Shown: in pieces, positions 9,070-25,100 of the stretch
Position numbering within the stretch: position 1 is the first letter of the stretch
Layout: each line of letters starts with the position of its first letter
Origin: Saccharothrix sp. NRRL B-16348
GTDB taxonomy: Bacteria > Actinomycetota > Actinomycetes > Mycobacteriales > Pseudonocardiaceae
Assembly (NCBI RefSeq): GCF_001280085.1
Contig: NZ_LGED01000208.1
Location: 141,721-205,720, forward strand
DNA: 64,000 nt
Direction of reading: 5' to 3'
The notes under the pieces: model-generated
Seen by the model: the letters and a program-made list of their open reading frames with translations, nothing else
Database searches by the model: none
What the model was told of the DNA's origin: nothing
Position numbers and translations under genes: made by a program

Positions 9070-10533
9070 CGGCGCTCCTCTCCTTCTCCTCGACGGCGGC
9101 CAGCGCCCGGATGCGGACCTCCACCTCGGCCAGGTCCGCGGCGGACGCGCCGGACGCGGCCACGTACCCGTCCGGGCGCAGCACCAGGAAGCCCTCGGCA
9201 CGACCGGCGAAGTGGTCGTGCGTGACCAGCGCCCGGTTCCGCTCCGCCAGCGCCCGTGCTTCGGCGACCAGCAACGCCGAGGCGTCGCCCGTGGTCAGCA
9301 ACCGCAGCCGACCGACGGTGTCACGTGCCGGCACCCAGTGCGGCGTGCGGGTTCCGGGCTTGGCCCGACCGCGCTTCGCGCCGACGCGCAGCAGCTCGTC
9401 GGTGTAGCGCACGCCCCAGCCCGCGAGCAGCGGGACGAACCAACGGCGCAGCGCACCGGTCCGCTCCAGGCCGCCCCACACCGCGTTGCGGACCTTCGCC
9501 GCGGCGGGCCCCAGCATGAACATCCTCATCATCCGGCCGGTCATGCCGACGATCTGCTCGGCCGCCTGCCGCCGCTCGACCTCGTAGCCCGCCAGCACCT
9601 GCGCCCCGAGCCTGCCGTGCACGACACCGGCGAGCTTCCACGTCAGGTTGTGCACGTCCTGCAGCCCGAGGTTGAGGCCCTGACCGCCCAGCGGCGAGTG
9701 GGTGTGCGCGGCATCGCCGACGAGGAACACCCGGCCGCGCCGCAGCGACGACGCGATGCGCTCGGAGCTGGAGAAGGTGCCGATGTGGTCCAGCGACACG
9801 ATTCTCAGGTCACCGGGTCCACGCTCGTCGAGCAGGCGCTGCACGCCGGTCCGGTCGATCGGCAGGTCGGGCGGGACGGGCGCGGAGACCCGCACCCGGC
9901 CGCCGCTCATCGGCGCGAACACCAGCGAACCGCCGCGGCCGAGGAAGTAGTGCACCGCGCCTTCCTCGAAGTCGCCGTCGACGCGGCCCTCGGCGAGGAT
10001 CAGGTTCGTCGGCACCCGCCGGCCGGGGAAGTCGATGCCCAGCCTCTCCCGCACGTCGCTGCGCACGCCGTCCGCGCCGATCACCCAGTCGGCCTCGATC
10101 AGCTCGGTGCCCGACGCGCCCGTCACCTGCACGGTCACCGAGTCCTCGCCGGCCGCGAGGTCCTCGAACCGCACGCCGCGCTCCACCTTGCCGCCGGCGG
10201 CCTCCAGCGCTTCCTCCAGCAGCCGCACGGTGTGCTCTTGCGGCAGCAGCAGCGGCTCGTTCTCCGCGCCCAGCGCCACGCGCAGCACCTTGCCGCCCGC
10301 CATGTTGTAGACGTTCGTGCGCACGGTGACGCCCAGGCGCTCGGCCTCCGCGCGGATGCCGACACCCCGGTAGATCTCCAGGGCGGGCGGCCACAGCTGC
10401 AACGCCCGCGTGCCGGTCATCCGCTCGGTCGACGCCTCCAGCAGCCGCACCTGCACGCCGAGCCTGAGCAACTCGACGGCGGCGGTGAGACCGCACGGAC
10501 CGGCGCCGATGACGACCACCGTCGCCTTCGACT

Positions 10534-10537
<4 letters not shown>
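9059..10537 (-). CDS. FAD-dependent aromatic-hydroxylase-type monooxygenase
   Basis: GTG at 10537 overlaps the PKS stop (GTGA) and gives 492 residues. The FAD-binding GxGxxG is in [19 protein letters not shown] near the N-terminus. The second FAD motif ([19 protein letters not shown]) lies near residue 275. The C-terminal thioredoxin-like domain typical of the PheA/TfdB/RdmE group follows. These enzymes hydroxylate phenol- or enol-like rings with NAD(P)H and O2. An enolised pyrone or diketone from the PKS would be a fitting substrate, which is an inference from position. Confidence 0.9.
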
Positions 10538-14421
<3,884 letters not shown>

Positions 14422-14451
14422 GGCACTCACTCCTCCTTGCGTCGCGGGCGG

Positions 14452-17400
14452 TCAGACCAGTTCGTTGTCGAGCAGGGCGAACAGGTCCTCGTCGCTGGTG
14501 TCGTCGCCGATGACGGCGGTGGCGACCGCGGGCGTCGAGGTCAGCTCGGTGAGGAAGTCGTGCAGCCGGCCGACCAGGCTCGCCCGCGCGTGCTCGTCGG
14601 GCGCCGCGGCCAGGGCGGCGCGCAGCTTGTCCAGGTGCTCGTCCACGGACACGGTCGGCGCCTGTGGCGTGACCTGCGTGGCGAGGAACCCGGCGACCGC
14701 GAGCGGCGTCGGGTGGTCGAACGCGAGCGTCGCGGGCAGCGACACGCCCGACACGGCGGTGATCCGGTTGCGCAGCGACACCGCGGCCAGCGAGTCGAAA
14801 CCCATCTCCCGCAGCGCTTTGCGCGGCTCGACGGCGTCGACCGAACCGTGGCCGAGGATGGCGGCGACCTCGGTGAGCACGATCCCGAGCAGGTGCCGTT
14901 CGCGCTCGGGACCGGTCATCCCGGCGAGTGCCTCGGCCAGGTTCTCGCCGCCGTCGCCGTCGCCCGCCGCCAGCGCCTTGCCGACCTCGGGAAGCGCGGA
15001 GAACAACGGGCTGGGGCGTGCCGAGGTGTAGGCGGGGGCGAACCGCGCCCAGTCGACGTCGGCCACGACCAGGCCCGCACCGGCGCTCGCGACCGCGTCG
15101 GCCAGCGCCGCGACCGCTCGGTCGGCGTCCATCGGGACGAGGCCGGACCTGGTCAGCCGGTCGCGCCGCTCGACCTCCTCGTCGGTGTCCGCGCCGAGCG
15201 CCCAGGGGCCGAACGCGATGGAGATGCCCTTCCCGCCGCCGCGCCGCACACCGTCGGCGACGGTGTCCAGGTAGGCGCTAGCCGCGCCGGCGGCACCTTG
15301 GCCACCACTGCCCCAGACGCCCGCGATGGAGGTCAGGACGACGAACGCGCCCAGCGAACCGTCCAGCACGTGCTGAGGTGGTGCCAGGTCCGCCGGTGTG
15401 ATGTCGGCGAGCGGGGTGGTGCCGCCGACCGGAGCGAGGTGCACAACGGAGTCGACGGGCCGCGCGAGCGGGTCGACCCGCGCGGTCACGGTCACCCCAA
15501 CGCCATCGAGCACGTACCGCGGCGGCACGACCTCGCCCGGCGCGACACCGGCGAGCGGCGGGGTGCCACCGTCCGGCGCGACCGGGTCATCGGGCCCCAC
15601 GAGCGAATCGGCCTGCGCCGACGCAGTCTCCCCGACACCGTCCAGTTCGGCCACGAACGCGGGCACCGAGCCGTCGGCGGTGACCAGCACCAGGTGCTCG
15701 GCCCCCGCACTGGCCAGCCACCGGGCGACCGGCGCGGCGATCGCCTCGTCGGCCCCGGTCACCAGCACCGTTCCGCGCGGCGTCCAGCGGGCGCCCGTGG
15801 GCCGGTCGGTCTCGGCCCGGACGAGGCGGCGGGCCAGTACGTCCCTGCCGCGGATCGCGACCTGGTCCTCTTCCCCGGCGGACTCCAGCACCGCGGGCAG
15901 CGCCGCCAACCCGGCCTCGTCCAGCACGTCCACCAAGCCGCCCCACTGGCGGGGCAGCTCCAGCGCGGCCGTCCGGCCCAGCGCCCACACCTGGGCCTGT
16001 GCCGGGTCGGCCGCGGGATCGGTGTCGGCGGTCGCGACCGCGCCACGGGTGGCCACCCACAGCGGGGAGTCCCAGTTCAGTGCGGCCGCCGCCTGGAGCA
16101 CCGCCAGCGTTCCGGTCACGCCGGCGCCGGGGTCCAGCGCCAGCAGCGACAGCACACCGTCGAACGGCTGGCCGTCCACGGTCGCAAGCCGCTCGGCCAG
16201 CGCGCCGCCCTCGGCGGTGCCCGCGTCGACCACGACCGCGACGGTCCGCAGCCCTCGGGCGGCCATGGCCTCCACGCACGCCTCGGCGCCGTGGCCACCG
16301 GACGGCAGCAGCACCAGCCACCGGCTCGCCGCACTCGGCACGGACAGCTCCGGCAGAGCGGTCCAGGCGACCTCGTAGCGCCACGTCCGCGAAGCTCCGC
16401 CGCTCTCGGCCGCCAGCCAGTACCGCTCCCGCTGGAACGGGTAGGTAGGCAGGTCGACGCGCCGCGCGCCGGGCAGCAGCTCGCCCCACCGCACGTCCAC
16501 ACCGCGCACGTGCACCTCGGCCAACGCGGTCAGCAACGTCTCGGCCTCGTCCTTGTCCCGGCGCAGCGCGGCGCTCAGCCCCACCTCCGGGTCGTCGGCG
16601 AGCGTCTCGCGGCCCATGGCGGTCAGCACCGCGTCCGGGCCCAGCTCCAGGAACGTCGTCACGCCTTCGCCGCGCAGCCACCGCAGGCCGTCGGCGAACC
16701 GCACCGACTCGCGGACGTGCCGCACCCAGTAGTCCGGCGAGGCGATCTCCTCGGCCGACACCGCGCCGCCGGTCAGGTTCGACGCGATCGGGATGTCCGG
16801 CGCGCGGAAGTCCAGTCCCGCGGCGACCCGCCTGAACTCCTCCAGCATCGGAGCCATCAGGTGCGAGTGGAACGCGTGGCTGACGCGCAGCCGCCGCGTC
16901 TTGTGGCCGCGCGCCGCCAGCTCCGCCTCCGCCTCGGCCACCGCGTCGGCGTCACCGGACAACACGACCGAACCGGGCGTGTTCACCGCGGCCAGCGCGA
17001 GCCGGTCCGACAACAGGTCGGCGGTCTGCTCCTCCGACGCCAGCACGGACACCATCGCGCCACCCGACGGCAGCGCCTGCATCAGCCGACCGCGCGCGGC
17101 GACCAGCGTGCAGGCGTCCGCCAGCGACAGCACGCCCGCGACGTGCGCGGCGACCAGCTCGCCGATGGAGTGGCCCGCCACGAAGTCCGGCTCGACGCCC
17201 AGGCTCGCCACCAGCCGGTACAGCGCCACCTCGACGGCGAACAGACCGGTCTGGGTGTAGCGGGTCTGGTCGAGCAGGTCGCCGTCGCCGAACACCACCT
17301 CGGCCAGCGGCCGGTCCAGGTCGCGGTCGAGCAGCGCGCACGCCTCGTCGAACGCGGCGGCGAACACCGGGTGCCGGGCGTGCAGCTCGCGGCCCATGGC

Positions 17401-19101
17401 CAGGCGTTGGCTGCCCTGCCCGGTGAACAGCACCGCGAGGCCGCCGCCGCGGGTCACCTCGCCGAGCACCGCGCCGGCCGGGAAGGCCGCCAGTCCGGCG
17501 CGCAGCTCGTCCCGCGAGGACGCGAGCACGACGGCCCGGTGGTCCAGGCCCGCACGGGTGGTGGCCAGCGAGAAGCCCACGTCGGCCAGGTTCGCCCCGG
17601 GCTGTGCGTCGAGGTGGTCGCGCAGCCGTGCCGCCTGCCCCCGCAGCGCCTCCGGGCTCTTGGCCGCCAGTGCGAACGGCACGACACTCGTCGGTTCCGG
17701 CGTCTCCCGCGTCGGCGGCGCCGGCCGGTACTCCTCCAGCACTACGTGCGAGTTGGTGCCGCTGATGCCGAACGACGACACCGCGCCACGCCGCGGCCGG
17801 TCGCCGGCGGGCCAGGGCCGGGACTCGGTCAGCAGCGCCACGCCGCCGGACTCCCAGTCCACGAACGGCGACGGCTCGTCCACGTGCAGGGTGCGCGGCA
17901 TGACGCCGTGCCGCATCGCCTGGATCACCTTGATGACACCCGCCGCCCCGGCCGCGGCCTGGGTGTGGCCGATGTTCGACTTGACCGAGCCGAGCCACAC
18001 CGGTTCGGTGCGCCCGCGGCCGTAGGTGGCCAGCAGCGCGGACGCCTCGATCGGGTCGCCGAGCCGGGTGCCGGTGCCGTGCGCCTCGACCAGGTCGACG
18101 TCCTTTGTGGACAGACCGGCGGCCTTGAGCACGGCCTTGATGACGCGTTCCTGCGCCGGGCCGTTGGGCGCGGTGAGCCCGTTGGACGCGCCGTCCTGGT
18201 TGACCGCGGAACCGCGCAGCACGGCGAGCACGTGGTGGCCCAGCCGTTCGGCGTCGGACAGCCGCTCGACCAGCAGCACGGCCACGCCCTCGGCCCAGCC
18301 GGTGCCATCGGCCGACGCGGCGAACGACTTGCACCGACCGTCCGCGGACAGGCCCCGCTGGCGGGAGAACTCGACGAACGTCGCGGGCGTGGACATGACC
18401 GTGACACCGCCCGCCAGGGCGAGCGAGCACTCCCCCGCGCGCAGCGACTGCGCGGCCAGGTGCAACGCCACCAAGGACGACGAGCAGGCCGTGTCGACGG
18501 TGAGCGACGGACCCTCCAGCCCGAGCGTGAACGACACCCGGCCGGACAGCACGCTGCCCGCGCCGCCGGTGAGCCGCTGGCCCTCGATGCCCTCGGGCAG
18601 TTCGGTGACGCCCACGCCGTAGTCGTGGTACATGAGCCCGGCGAACACGCCGGTCCGGCTGCCCCGCAGCGACAGCGGGTCGATCCCGGCCCGCTCCACG
18701 ACCTCCCAGGACGCCTCCAGCAGCAGCCGCTGCTGTGGGTCCATCGCCAGCGCCTCGCGGGGCGAGATGCCGAAGAACGCGGCGTCGAACTCGGCGGCCC
18801 CGTACAGGAAACCGCCCTGGTCCGAGGTCGACGTCCCGGTCCGCTCCGGGTCGGGGTCGTACAGGTGCGCGAGGTCCCAGCCCCGGTCGGTCGGGAACCC
18901 CCCGATGCCGTCGGCGCCGGCCTCGACCACCCGCCACAGGTCCTCCGGCGAGGCGATGCCACCGGGCAGCCGGCAGGCCATCCCGATGATCGCGACAGGT
19001 TCACCGGTCGAAGCGGCCAGCCTGGCGTTGACCTCCTTCAGCCGGGCGATCTCCTTGACCGAGTCGCGCAGTGCCGCGACCACGGCTTCGGTGTTCGTCA
19101 T
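14452..19101 (-). CDS. Type I PKS, module 2: KS-AT-inactive KR-ACP
   Basis: ATG at 19101 with GGGGAG upstream gives 1549 residues. Docking coiled coil, KS (DTACSSSL, Cys near 204), AT with GHSIGE and HAFH (malonyl type), then a KR-like region and ACP (GFDSL near 1435) and a C-terminal docking tail. The KR looks dead: its nucleotide loop reads [10 protein letters not shown] instead of a glycine-rich TGGTGGLG type, and the catalytic Tyr region is [13 protein letters not shown] where an active domain has GAYAAAN. The catalytic Lys is also not evident. The domain probably remains only as a structural spacer, so the module leaves a ketone. Confidence 0.95.
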   Translation of the reverse strand: MTNTEAVVAALRDSVKEIARLKEVNARLAASTGEPVAIIGMACRLPGGIASPEDLWRVVEAGADGIGGFPTDRGWDLAHLYDPDPERTGTSTSDQGGFLYGAAEFDAAFFGISPREALAMDPQQRLLLEASWEVVERAGIDPLSLRGSRTGVFAGLMYHDYGVGVTELPEGIEGQRLTGGAGSVLSGRVSFTLGLEGPSLTVDTACSSSLVALHLAAQSLRAGECSLALAGGVTVMSTPATFVEFSRQRGLSADGRCKSFAASADGTGWAEGVAVLLVERLSDAERLGHHVLAVLRGSAVNQDGASNGLTAPNGPAQERVIKAVLKAAGLSTKDVDLVEAHGTGTRLGDPIEASALLATYGRGRTEPVWLGSVKSNIGHTQAAAGAAGVIKVIQAMRHGVMPRTLHVDEPSPFVDWESGGVALLTESRPWPAGDRPRRGAVSSFGISGTNSHVVLEEYRPAPPTRETPEPTSVVPFALAAKSPEALRGQAARLRDHLDAQPGANLADVGFSLATTRAGLDHRAVVLASSRDELRAGLAAFPAGAVLGEVTRGGGLAVLFTGQGSQRLAMGRELHARHPVFAAAFDEACALLDRDLDRPLAEVVFGDGDLLDQTRYTQTGLFAVEVALYRLVASLGVEPDFVAGHSIGELVAAHVAGVLSLADACTLVAARGRLMQALPSGGAMVSVLASEEQTADLLSDRLALAAVNTPGSVVLSGDADAVAEAEAELAARGHKTRRLRVSHAFHSHLMAPMLEEFRRVAAGLDFRAPDIPIASNLTGGAVSAEEIASPDYWVRHVRESVRFADGLRWLRGEGVTTFLELGPDAVLTAMGRETLADDPEVGLSAALRRDKDEAETLLTALAEVHVRGVDVRWGELLPGARRVDLPTYPFQRERYWLAAESGGASRTWRYEVAWTALPELSVPSAASRWLVLLPSGGHGAEACVEAMAARGLRTVAVVVDAGTAEGGALAERLATVDGQPFDGVLSLLALDPGAGVTGTLAVLQAAAALNWDSPLWVATRGAVATADTDPAADPAQAQVWALGRTAALELPRQWGGLVDVLDEAGLAALPAVLESAGEEDQVAIRGRDVLARRLVRAETDRPTGARWTPRGTVLVTGADEAIAAPVARWLASAGAEHLVLVTADGSVPAFVAELDGVGETASAQADSLVGPDDPVAPDGGTPPLAGVAPGEVVPPRYVLDGVGVTVTARVDPLARPVDSVVHLAPVGGTTPLADITPADLAPPQHVLDGSLGAFVVLTSIAGVWGSGGQGAAGAASAYLDTVADGVRRGGGKGISIAFGPWALGADTDEEVERRDRLTRSGLVPMDADRAVAALADAVASAGAGLVVADVDWARFAPAYTSARPSPLFSALPEVGKALAAGDGDGGENLAEALAGMTGPERERHLLGIVLTEVAAILGHGSVDAVEPRKALREMGFDSLAAVSLRNRITAVSGVSLPATLAFDHPTPLAVAGFLATQVTPQAPTVSVDEHLDKLRAALAAAPDEHARASLVGRLHDFLTELTSTPAVATAVIGDDTSDEDLFALLDNELV

Positions 19102-19137
19102 CCCACTCCCCACTACTCCGCCGGGTTGTCGACGGCT

Positions 19138-22100
19138 TCAGTCCTCGATGCTGGCGCGGGCCAGTCGGATCAGGTCGGCGACGTCCAGCGCGTCGACCTG
19201 CTCGACGGTCCGGGTGGTCTGCTCCTCGTCGTGCTCCTCGGCTTCGGGGAGCAGTTCGGCGCGCAGGTGCTCGGCGAGTTCCCGCGGTGTCGGGTAGTTG
19301 AAGATGACCGTGGGCGACAGCCGCAGGCCCGACGCCCGGTTGAGCCGGTTGCGCAGCTCCACCGACGTCAGCGAGTCGAGGCCGAGCTCCTTGAAGCCGC
19401 GCCGCACGTCCACGCTCGCCGGGTCCGGGTGGTCGAGCACCTTCGCCACCTCGGCGCGCACCAGGTCCAGCACGGCCTTGGCCTGCTCGGCGGCCGACCT
19501 GCCCGCCAGCCGGTCGCCGAACCCGACGTCCGGGGCGGCCCGCTCGACGCGGCGGGGTCGGGTCGGCACCAGACCGCGCAGCAGCGGCGGCAGGTCCTCG
19601 CCTTGGGCCCGCAGCACCGCCGGGTCCACCCGCAGCGGCACGACCTGCGAGTTGTCCAGCCCCAGCGCGGCGTCGAACAGCGCGAGACCGTCCGCTGTGG
19701 ACAGTGCCGACATGCCGATCCTGGCCAGCCGGTTCAGCTGCGCCTCGTCGAGGGCGCCCGCCATGCCCAGCTCCGCCCACGGCGCCCACGCCAGGGAGGT
19801 CGCGGGCAGGCCGGCGGCGGCGCGCTGCCGGGCCAGGGCGTCCAGGAACGAGTTGGCCGCCGCGTAGTTCGCCTGCCCCGGCGCACCGACCACGCCGGAC
19901 GCGGAGGAGAACAGCACGAACGCCTTCAGGTCCAGCTCGCGCGTCAGCTCGTGGAGGTGCCACGCGGCGTCGACCTTGGGCCGCAGCACGGTGTCCACGC
20001 GCGCCGGGGTCAGCGCCCCGATCGGCGCGTCGTCCAGCACGCCCGCCGCGTGCACGACGGCGGTGAGCGGGTGCTCGGCGGGGACGCCGTCGAGCAGCGC
20101 CCGCACGCCGTCGCGGTCGGACACGTCGCACGCGACCGTGCGCACATCAGCGCCGTTGGCGGTCAGCTCGGCGACCAGCACGGGGTCCTGCGGTCGCCGT
20201 GAGGCGAGCAGCAGGCGCCGCACACCGTGCTCGCCCACCAGGTGCCGGGCGATGAGCGCGCCGAGGGCGCCGGTCGCGCCGGTCACCAGGACCGTGCCGT
20301 CCGGGTCCCAGGTCCGCTCGGTCGGCTTGCGCGCGGCGGCGGCCAGGCGCGGCCGGAACACGACGTCCCCGCGCAGCGCCGACTGCGGCTCGCCGGAGGA
20401 GGCGAACGCGGCCACTTCGTCGTCGGTGACCTCCCGGTCGGTGTCCAGCAGCACGAACCGGCCCGGGTGCTCCGTCTGCGCCGAGCGCACCAGGCCCCAC
20501 ACGGCGGCGTGCGCCAGGTCCACCGCGTCACCGGTGCCGTCGCGGGTCACCAGCACCAGCGGTGTCTCGTCCTCGCCGGCGAGCCGTTCCCGCACGACGG
20601 CCAGCGCCTCGTCCACGGCCGCCCGCACGGCCCTCGGGACGTCGCCGGTCGTGGTGGCGATCCGCCGCACCGCGACCGGGCCGGTCCGACCGCCCTCCGG
20701 GGTCGGCGTCCAGGCCACCTCCAGGAGTGCGTCGTCGGCCTGGACGAGCCGGTCCGGCGCCACCTCCCGGACGGTCAGCGACTCGACCGACGCCACCGGC
20801 GTGCCGTGCTCGTCGGTCAGCAGGATCGACACGGCGTCGTCACCGGCCGGTGCGACGCGCACCCGCGCCGCGGCCACGCCGGTCCGGTGCAGCCGCACCC
20901 CGCTCCACGCGAACGGCAGCCGGGTCCGGCCCGGCACCGGCGGCAGGGCGCCGAGTCCGATGGCGTGCAGCGCGGCGTCCAGCACGACCGGGTGCAGACC
21001 GAAGCGCGCGGCGTCCAGGCCCTCGGTCAGCCGGACCTCGGCGAACACCTCGCGACCGCGCCTGCGTGCCGACCGCAGTGCCCGGAACGCGGGGCCGTAG
21101 TCGAAGCCGCCTTCGGCCAGGTCGCCGTACCAGCCGGCCAGGTCGACCGGCTCGGCGTCCGATGGCCAGTCCGCCACCGGCGCGTCCGCCACCGCGCCGA
21201 GGACGCCCTGGGCGTGCCTGGTCCACGGCCGGCCACCGGAGCGGAAGTGCACCTGGAACGCGCGCGACCCGGCCGCGTCCGGTGCGTCCACGGTGAGCTG
21301 CACGTCCACCGCGTCCTGTTCGGGCAGCACCAACGGCGCTTCGAGGGTCAGCTCCTCGATCCCGGCGCAGCCGAGCTCGTCGGCCGCGAGCAGCGCGAGG
21401 TCCACCATCGCGGCGGCGGGCACCACGACCGTGCCCATGATCGCGTGGTCGGCGAGCCACGGGTGGTCCCGCACGGACAGCTTCGCCGTGTGCACGAGCC
21501 CGTCGGTGGCGGCCAGCGGCACGCCCGTGCCGAACAGCGGGTGTCCGGTGGCCTGGTCGCCGCTCCGCGGAGCGAGCCAGAACCGGCGGTGCTCGAACGG
21601 GTAGGTGGGCAGTTGGACCGGCTTGGGCCGCATCGGCGCCAACAACGCCGTCCAGTCCACCCGGACACCGCGTGCCCAGACCTTGGCCAGCGCGTCGGCG
21701 AGGGTGGCGGTCTCCGGCTTGTCGCGGCGCAGCACGGGCACGAAGACGACCTCGTCGTCCGGCAGGCAGTCCTGCCCCATACCGGTGAGCACGGCGTCCG
21801 GCCCGATCTCCAGGAACGTGGTCGCGCCCGCCTCGCGCAGGGCTTGGACGCCGTCGGCGAACCGCACCGCCCGGCTGACGTGCCGCACCCAGTAGTCCGG
21901 CGTGCGCATCTCGTCGCCGGCGAGCAGGCCGGTGACGTTGGAGACGACCGGCACGGTCGGCGCGTGGTAGGTGAGCTTCTCCGCGACCCGGCGGAAGTCC
22001 TCCAACATCGGGTCCATCAGCGGCGAGTGGAACGCGTGGCTCACCCGCAGCCGCCTGCTCTTGGCGAACCGCGCGGCGACCCGCAGGACGGCCTGCTCCT

Positions 22101-25100
22101 CGCCGGAGACCACCGTGGACGCGGGTCCGTTGACCGCCGCGATCGTCACGCCGTCCTCCAGCGCGGCCCGCACGTCGGCCTCGGTGGCGAGGACGGAGAC
22201 CATCGCGCCGCCGGCGGGCAGGGCCTGCATGAGCCGGCCGCGCGCCGCCACGAGCGCGGCCGCGTCGTCCAGGCTCAGCACACCGGCCACGTGCGCGGCG
22301 GCCAGTTCGCCGATGGAGTGGCCCGCCACGAAGTCCGGCTCGACGCCCAGGCTCGCCAGCAGCCGGAACAGCGCCACCTCGAACGCGAACAGCGCGGTCT
22401 GGGTGTAGGCGGTGGTGTCCAGGGCGTCCGGGTCGCCGTCGACCACGTCCTCGAGCGGCCGGTCCAGCTCGGCGTCCAGCGCCGCGCACGTCGCCTCGAA
22501 CGCCCGCGCGAACACCGGGAAGCGCTCGCGCAGCTCGCGGCCCATGCCGAGCCGCTGGCTGCCCTGTCCGGTGAACAGCAGGGCGAGCTTGCCACCGGGG
22601 GTGCCGCTCGCGATCTCCCGGCCGTCGCGCAGCACCAGCCGGTGCGCCATGGCGGCGCGGGAGGCCAGGGTGTGGGCGACGTCGATCTCGCGTTGCCCGG
22701 GGTGGTCGGCCAGGAACGCGGTCAGCCGGTCGGCCTGTGCCGCGGCGGCCTGCGGCGTGCGGGCGGACACGATGTACGGCAGGCCGGGGAGGTCGCGGTG
22801 TTCCTCCTCGTCGTCCGGTGCCTGCTCCACGATGACGTGCGCGTTGGTCCCGCTGATGCCGAACGACGACACGGCCGCGCGGCGAGGCCGGTCCACCTCG
22901 GGCCACGGCCGGGCACTCGTGAGCAGCTCGACGCGGCCCGCGGTCCAGTCCACCTTGGGCGACGGCTCGTCCACGTGCAGGGTGCGCGGCAGGACGCCGT
23001 GGCGCATGGACAACACGGTCTTGATCACGCCCGCGACACCCGCGGCGGCCTGCGTGTGGCCGATGTTCGACTTGATCGAGCCCAACCACAGCGGCTCCGC
23101 GCGGTCCTGGCCGTAGGTGGCCAGCAGTGCCTGCGCCTCGATCGGGTCGCCCAGCCGGGTGCCGGTGCCGTGCGCCTCGACGGCGTCCACATCGGACGAT
23201 CGCAGGCCGGCGTCCGCCAACGCCTGGCGGATGACGCGTTGCTGCGCCGGACCGTTGGGCGCGGTGAGGCCGTTCGAGGCGCCGTCCTGGTTGACGGCCG
23301 TGCCGCGGACGATGCCCAGGACCCGCCGACCGTTGCGGCGGGCGTCGGACAGCCGTTCCAGCAGGACCGTGCCGACACCCTCGGCCCAGCCGGTGCCGTC
23401 CGCCGCCGCGGCGAAGGACTTGCAGCGGCCGTCCGGGGACAGCCCGCGCTGGCGGGAGAAGTCCACGAAGGTGAACGGCGAGGCCAGGACCGTGACACCG
23501 CCCGCGACCGCGAGCGAGCACTCGCCCGCGCGCAGCGCGCGGACCGCCATGTGCAGCGCGACCAGCGACGACGAGCACGCCGTGTCGACGCTGACGGCCG
23601 GTCCCTCCAGGCCGAGGGTGTAGGCGACCCGGCCGGACACCACGCTGCCCGCGCTGCCGGTCATCCGGAAGCCCTCCAGGCCGGTGGCGGCGTTGCCCGT
23701 GCCGTAGTCGTGGTACATCACGCCCGCGAAGACGCCGGTGTCGCTGCCGCGCAACGACTCCGGGTCGATGCCCGCGCGTTCGAACACCTCCCAGGAGGTC
23801 TCCAGGAACAGCCGCTGCTGCGGGTCCATCGCCAGCGCCTCGCGCGGGGAGATGCCGAAGAAGTCGGCGTCGAAGCCCGCGGCGTCGGCGAGGAAGCCGC
23901 CGTACCTGGTGTAGGAGGTGCCGAGGCGTTCCGGGTCGGGGTCGTGCAGGGCGGCGAGGTCCCAGCCGCGGTCGGCCGGGAACGTGCCGATGGCGTCGCC
24001 GCCCTCGTCCAGCAGCCGCCAGAACTCCTCGGGGCTGTCGATGCCGCCGGGGAGACGGACGCTCATGCCGACGATGGCGATCGGGTCGTCCTGGTCGGCG
24101 TTCGCGGGTCGCCGGTGGACGGGTGCGCCTTGCGGCTCGGCTTGCTCGGCGCGCAGGAACCGCGTCACGGCGTCGGCGGTCGGGTGGTCGAACACCAGCG
24201 TCGCGGGCACCCGGACGCCGGTCACCGCGGTGAGCCGGTCGCCCAGCTCCACGCCCATCACCGAGTCGAAGCCCAGCGACTGGAACGTGCGGCCGAACTC
24301 GACCGACGCCGGGTCGGCGCCGAGGACCTTGGCGATCTCGTTGCGCACCAGAATCTCGACGTCCCCGCGTGCGGCGGCCTGTGTCGTTTCGGTCCTCTCT
24401 TCGGCGGTCCCACGGATCCAGTGCCTGCTCCGCTGGAACGGGTAGGTGGGCAGGGCGATCCGGCGGCCGGGCGTGAACCCCGTCCAGTCCACGGGTGTCC
24501 CGCGCACGTGGAGGTCGCCCAGGGCGTTGAGCACGGCGTCGGTCTCGGACCGGTTGGCCCGTGCGGTCGCCACGAACGCCGAGTCGGTCTGCCGCACGCC
24601 GTCCCGGCCCATCACCGCGAGGACGGCCTTGGGGCCGATCTCCAGGAACGTGCGGACGCCGTGGTCCTCCAGGCAGCGGATGCCGTCGAGGAACCGGACG
24701 GCCTCGCGGGCGTGTCGGACCCAGTACTCGGCGGTGGCGATCTCCCCGTCCGGCACGCCGCCGGTCAGGTTGGACACGACCGGGATGCGCGGCGGGTGGT
24801 AGGTCAGGCCTTCGGCGACGCGGCGGAACCGCGCCAGCATCGGGTCCATCAGGTGCGAGTGGAAGGCGTGGCTGACGTTGAGCCTGCGGACCTTGGCGAA
24901 CTTCGCGGCGACCGCCAGCACCGCGGACTCGTCGCCGGAGACGACGGTGGAGGCGGGGCCGTTGACGGCGGCGATCGTCACGCCGTCTTCCAGCGCGGCG
25001 CGCACCTCGTCCTCGGTGGCCTGGATGGACACCATCGCGCCTCCGGCAGGCAGGGCCTGCATCAGCCTGGCGCGGGCGGAGACGAGTTCGGTGGCGTCGG

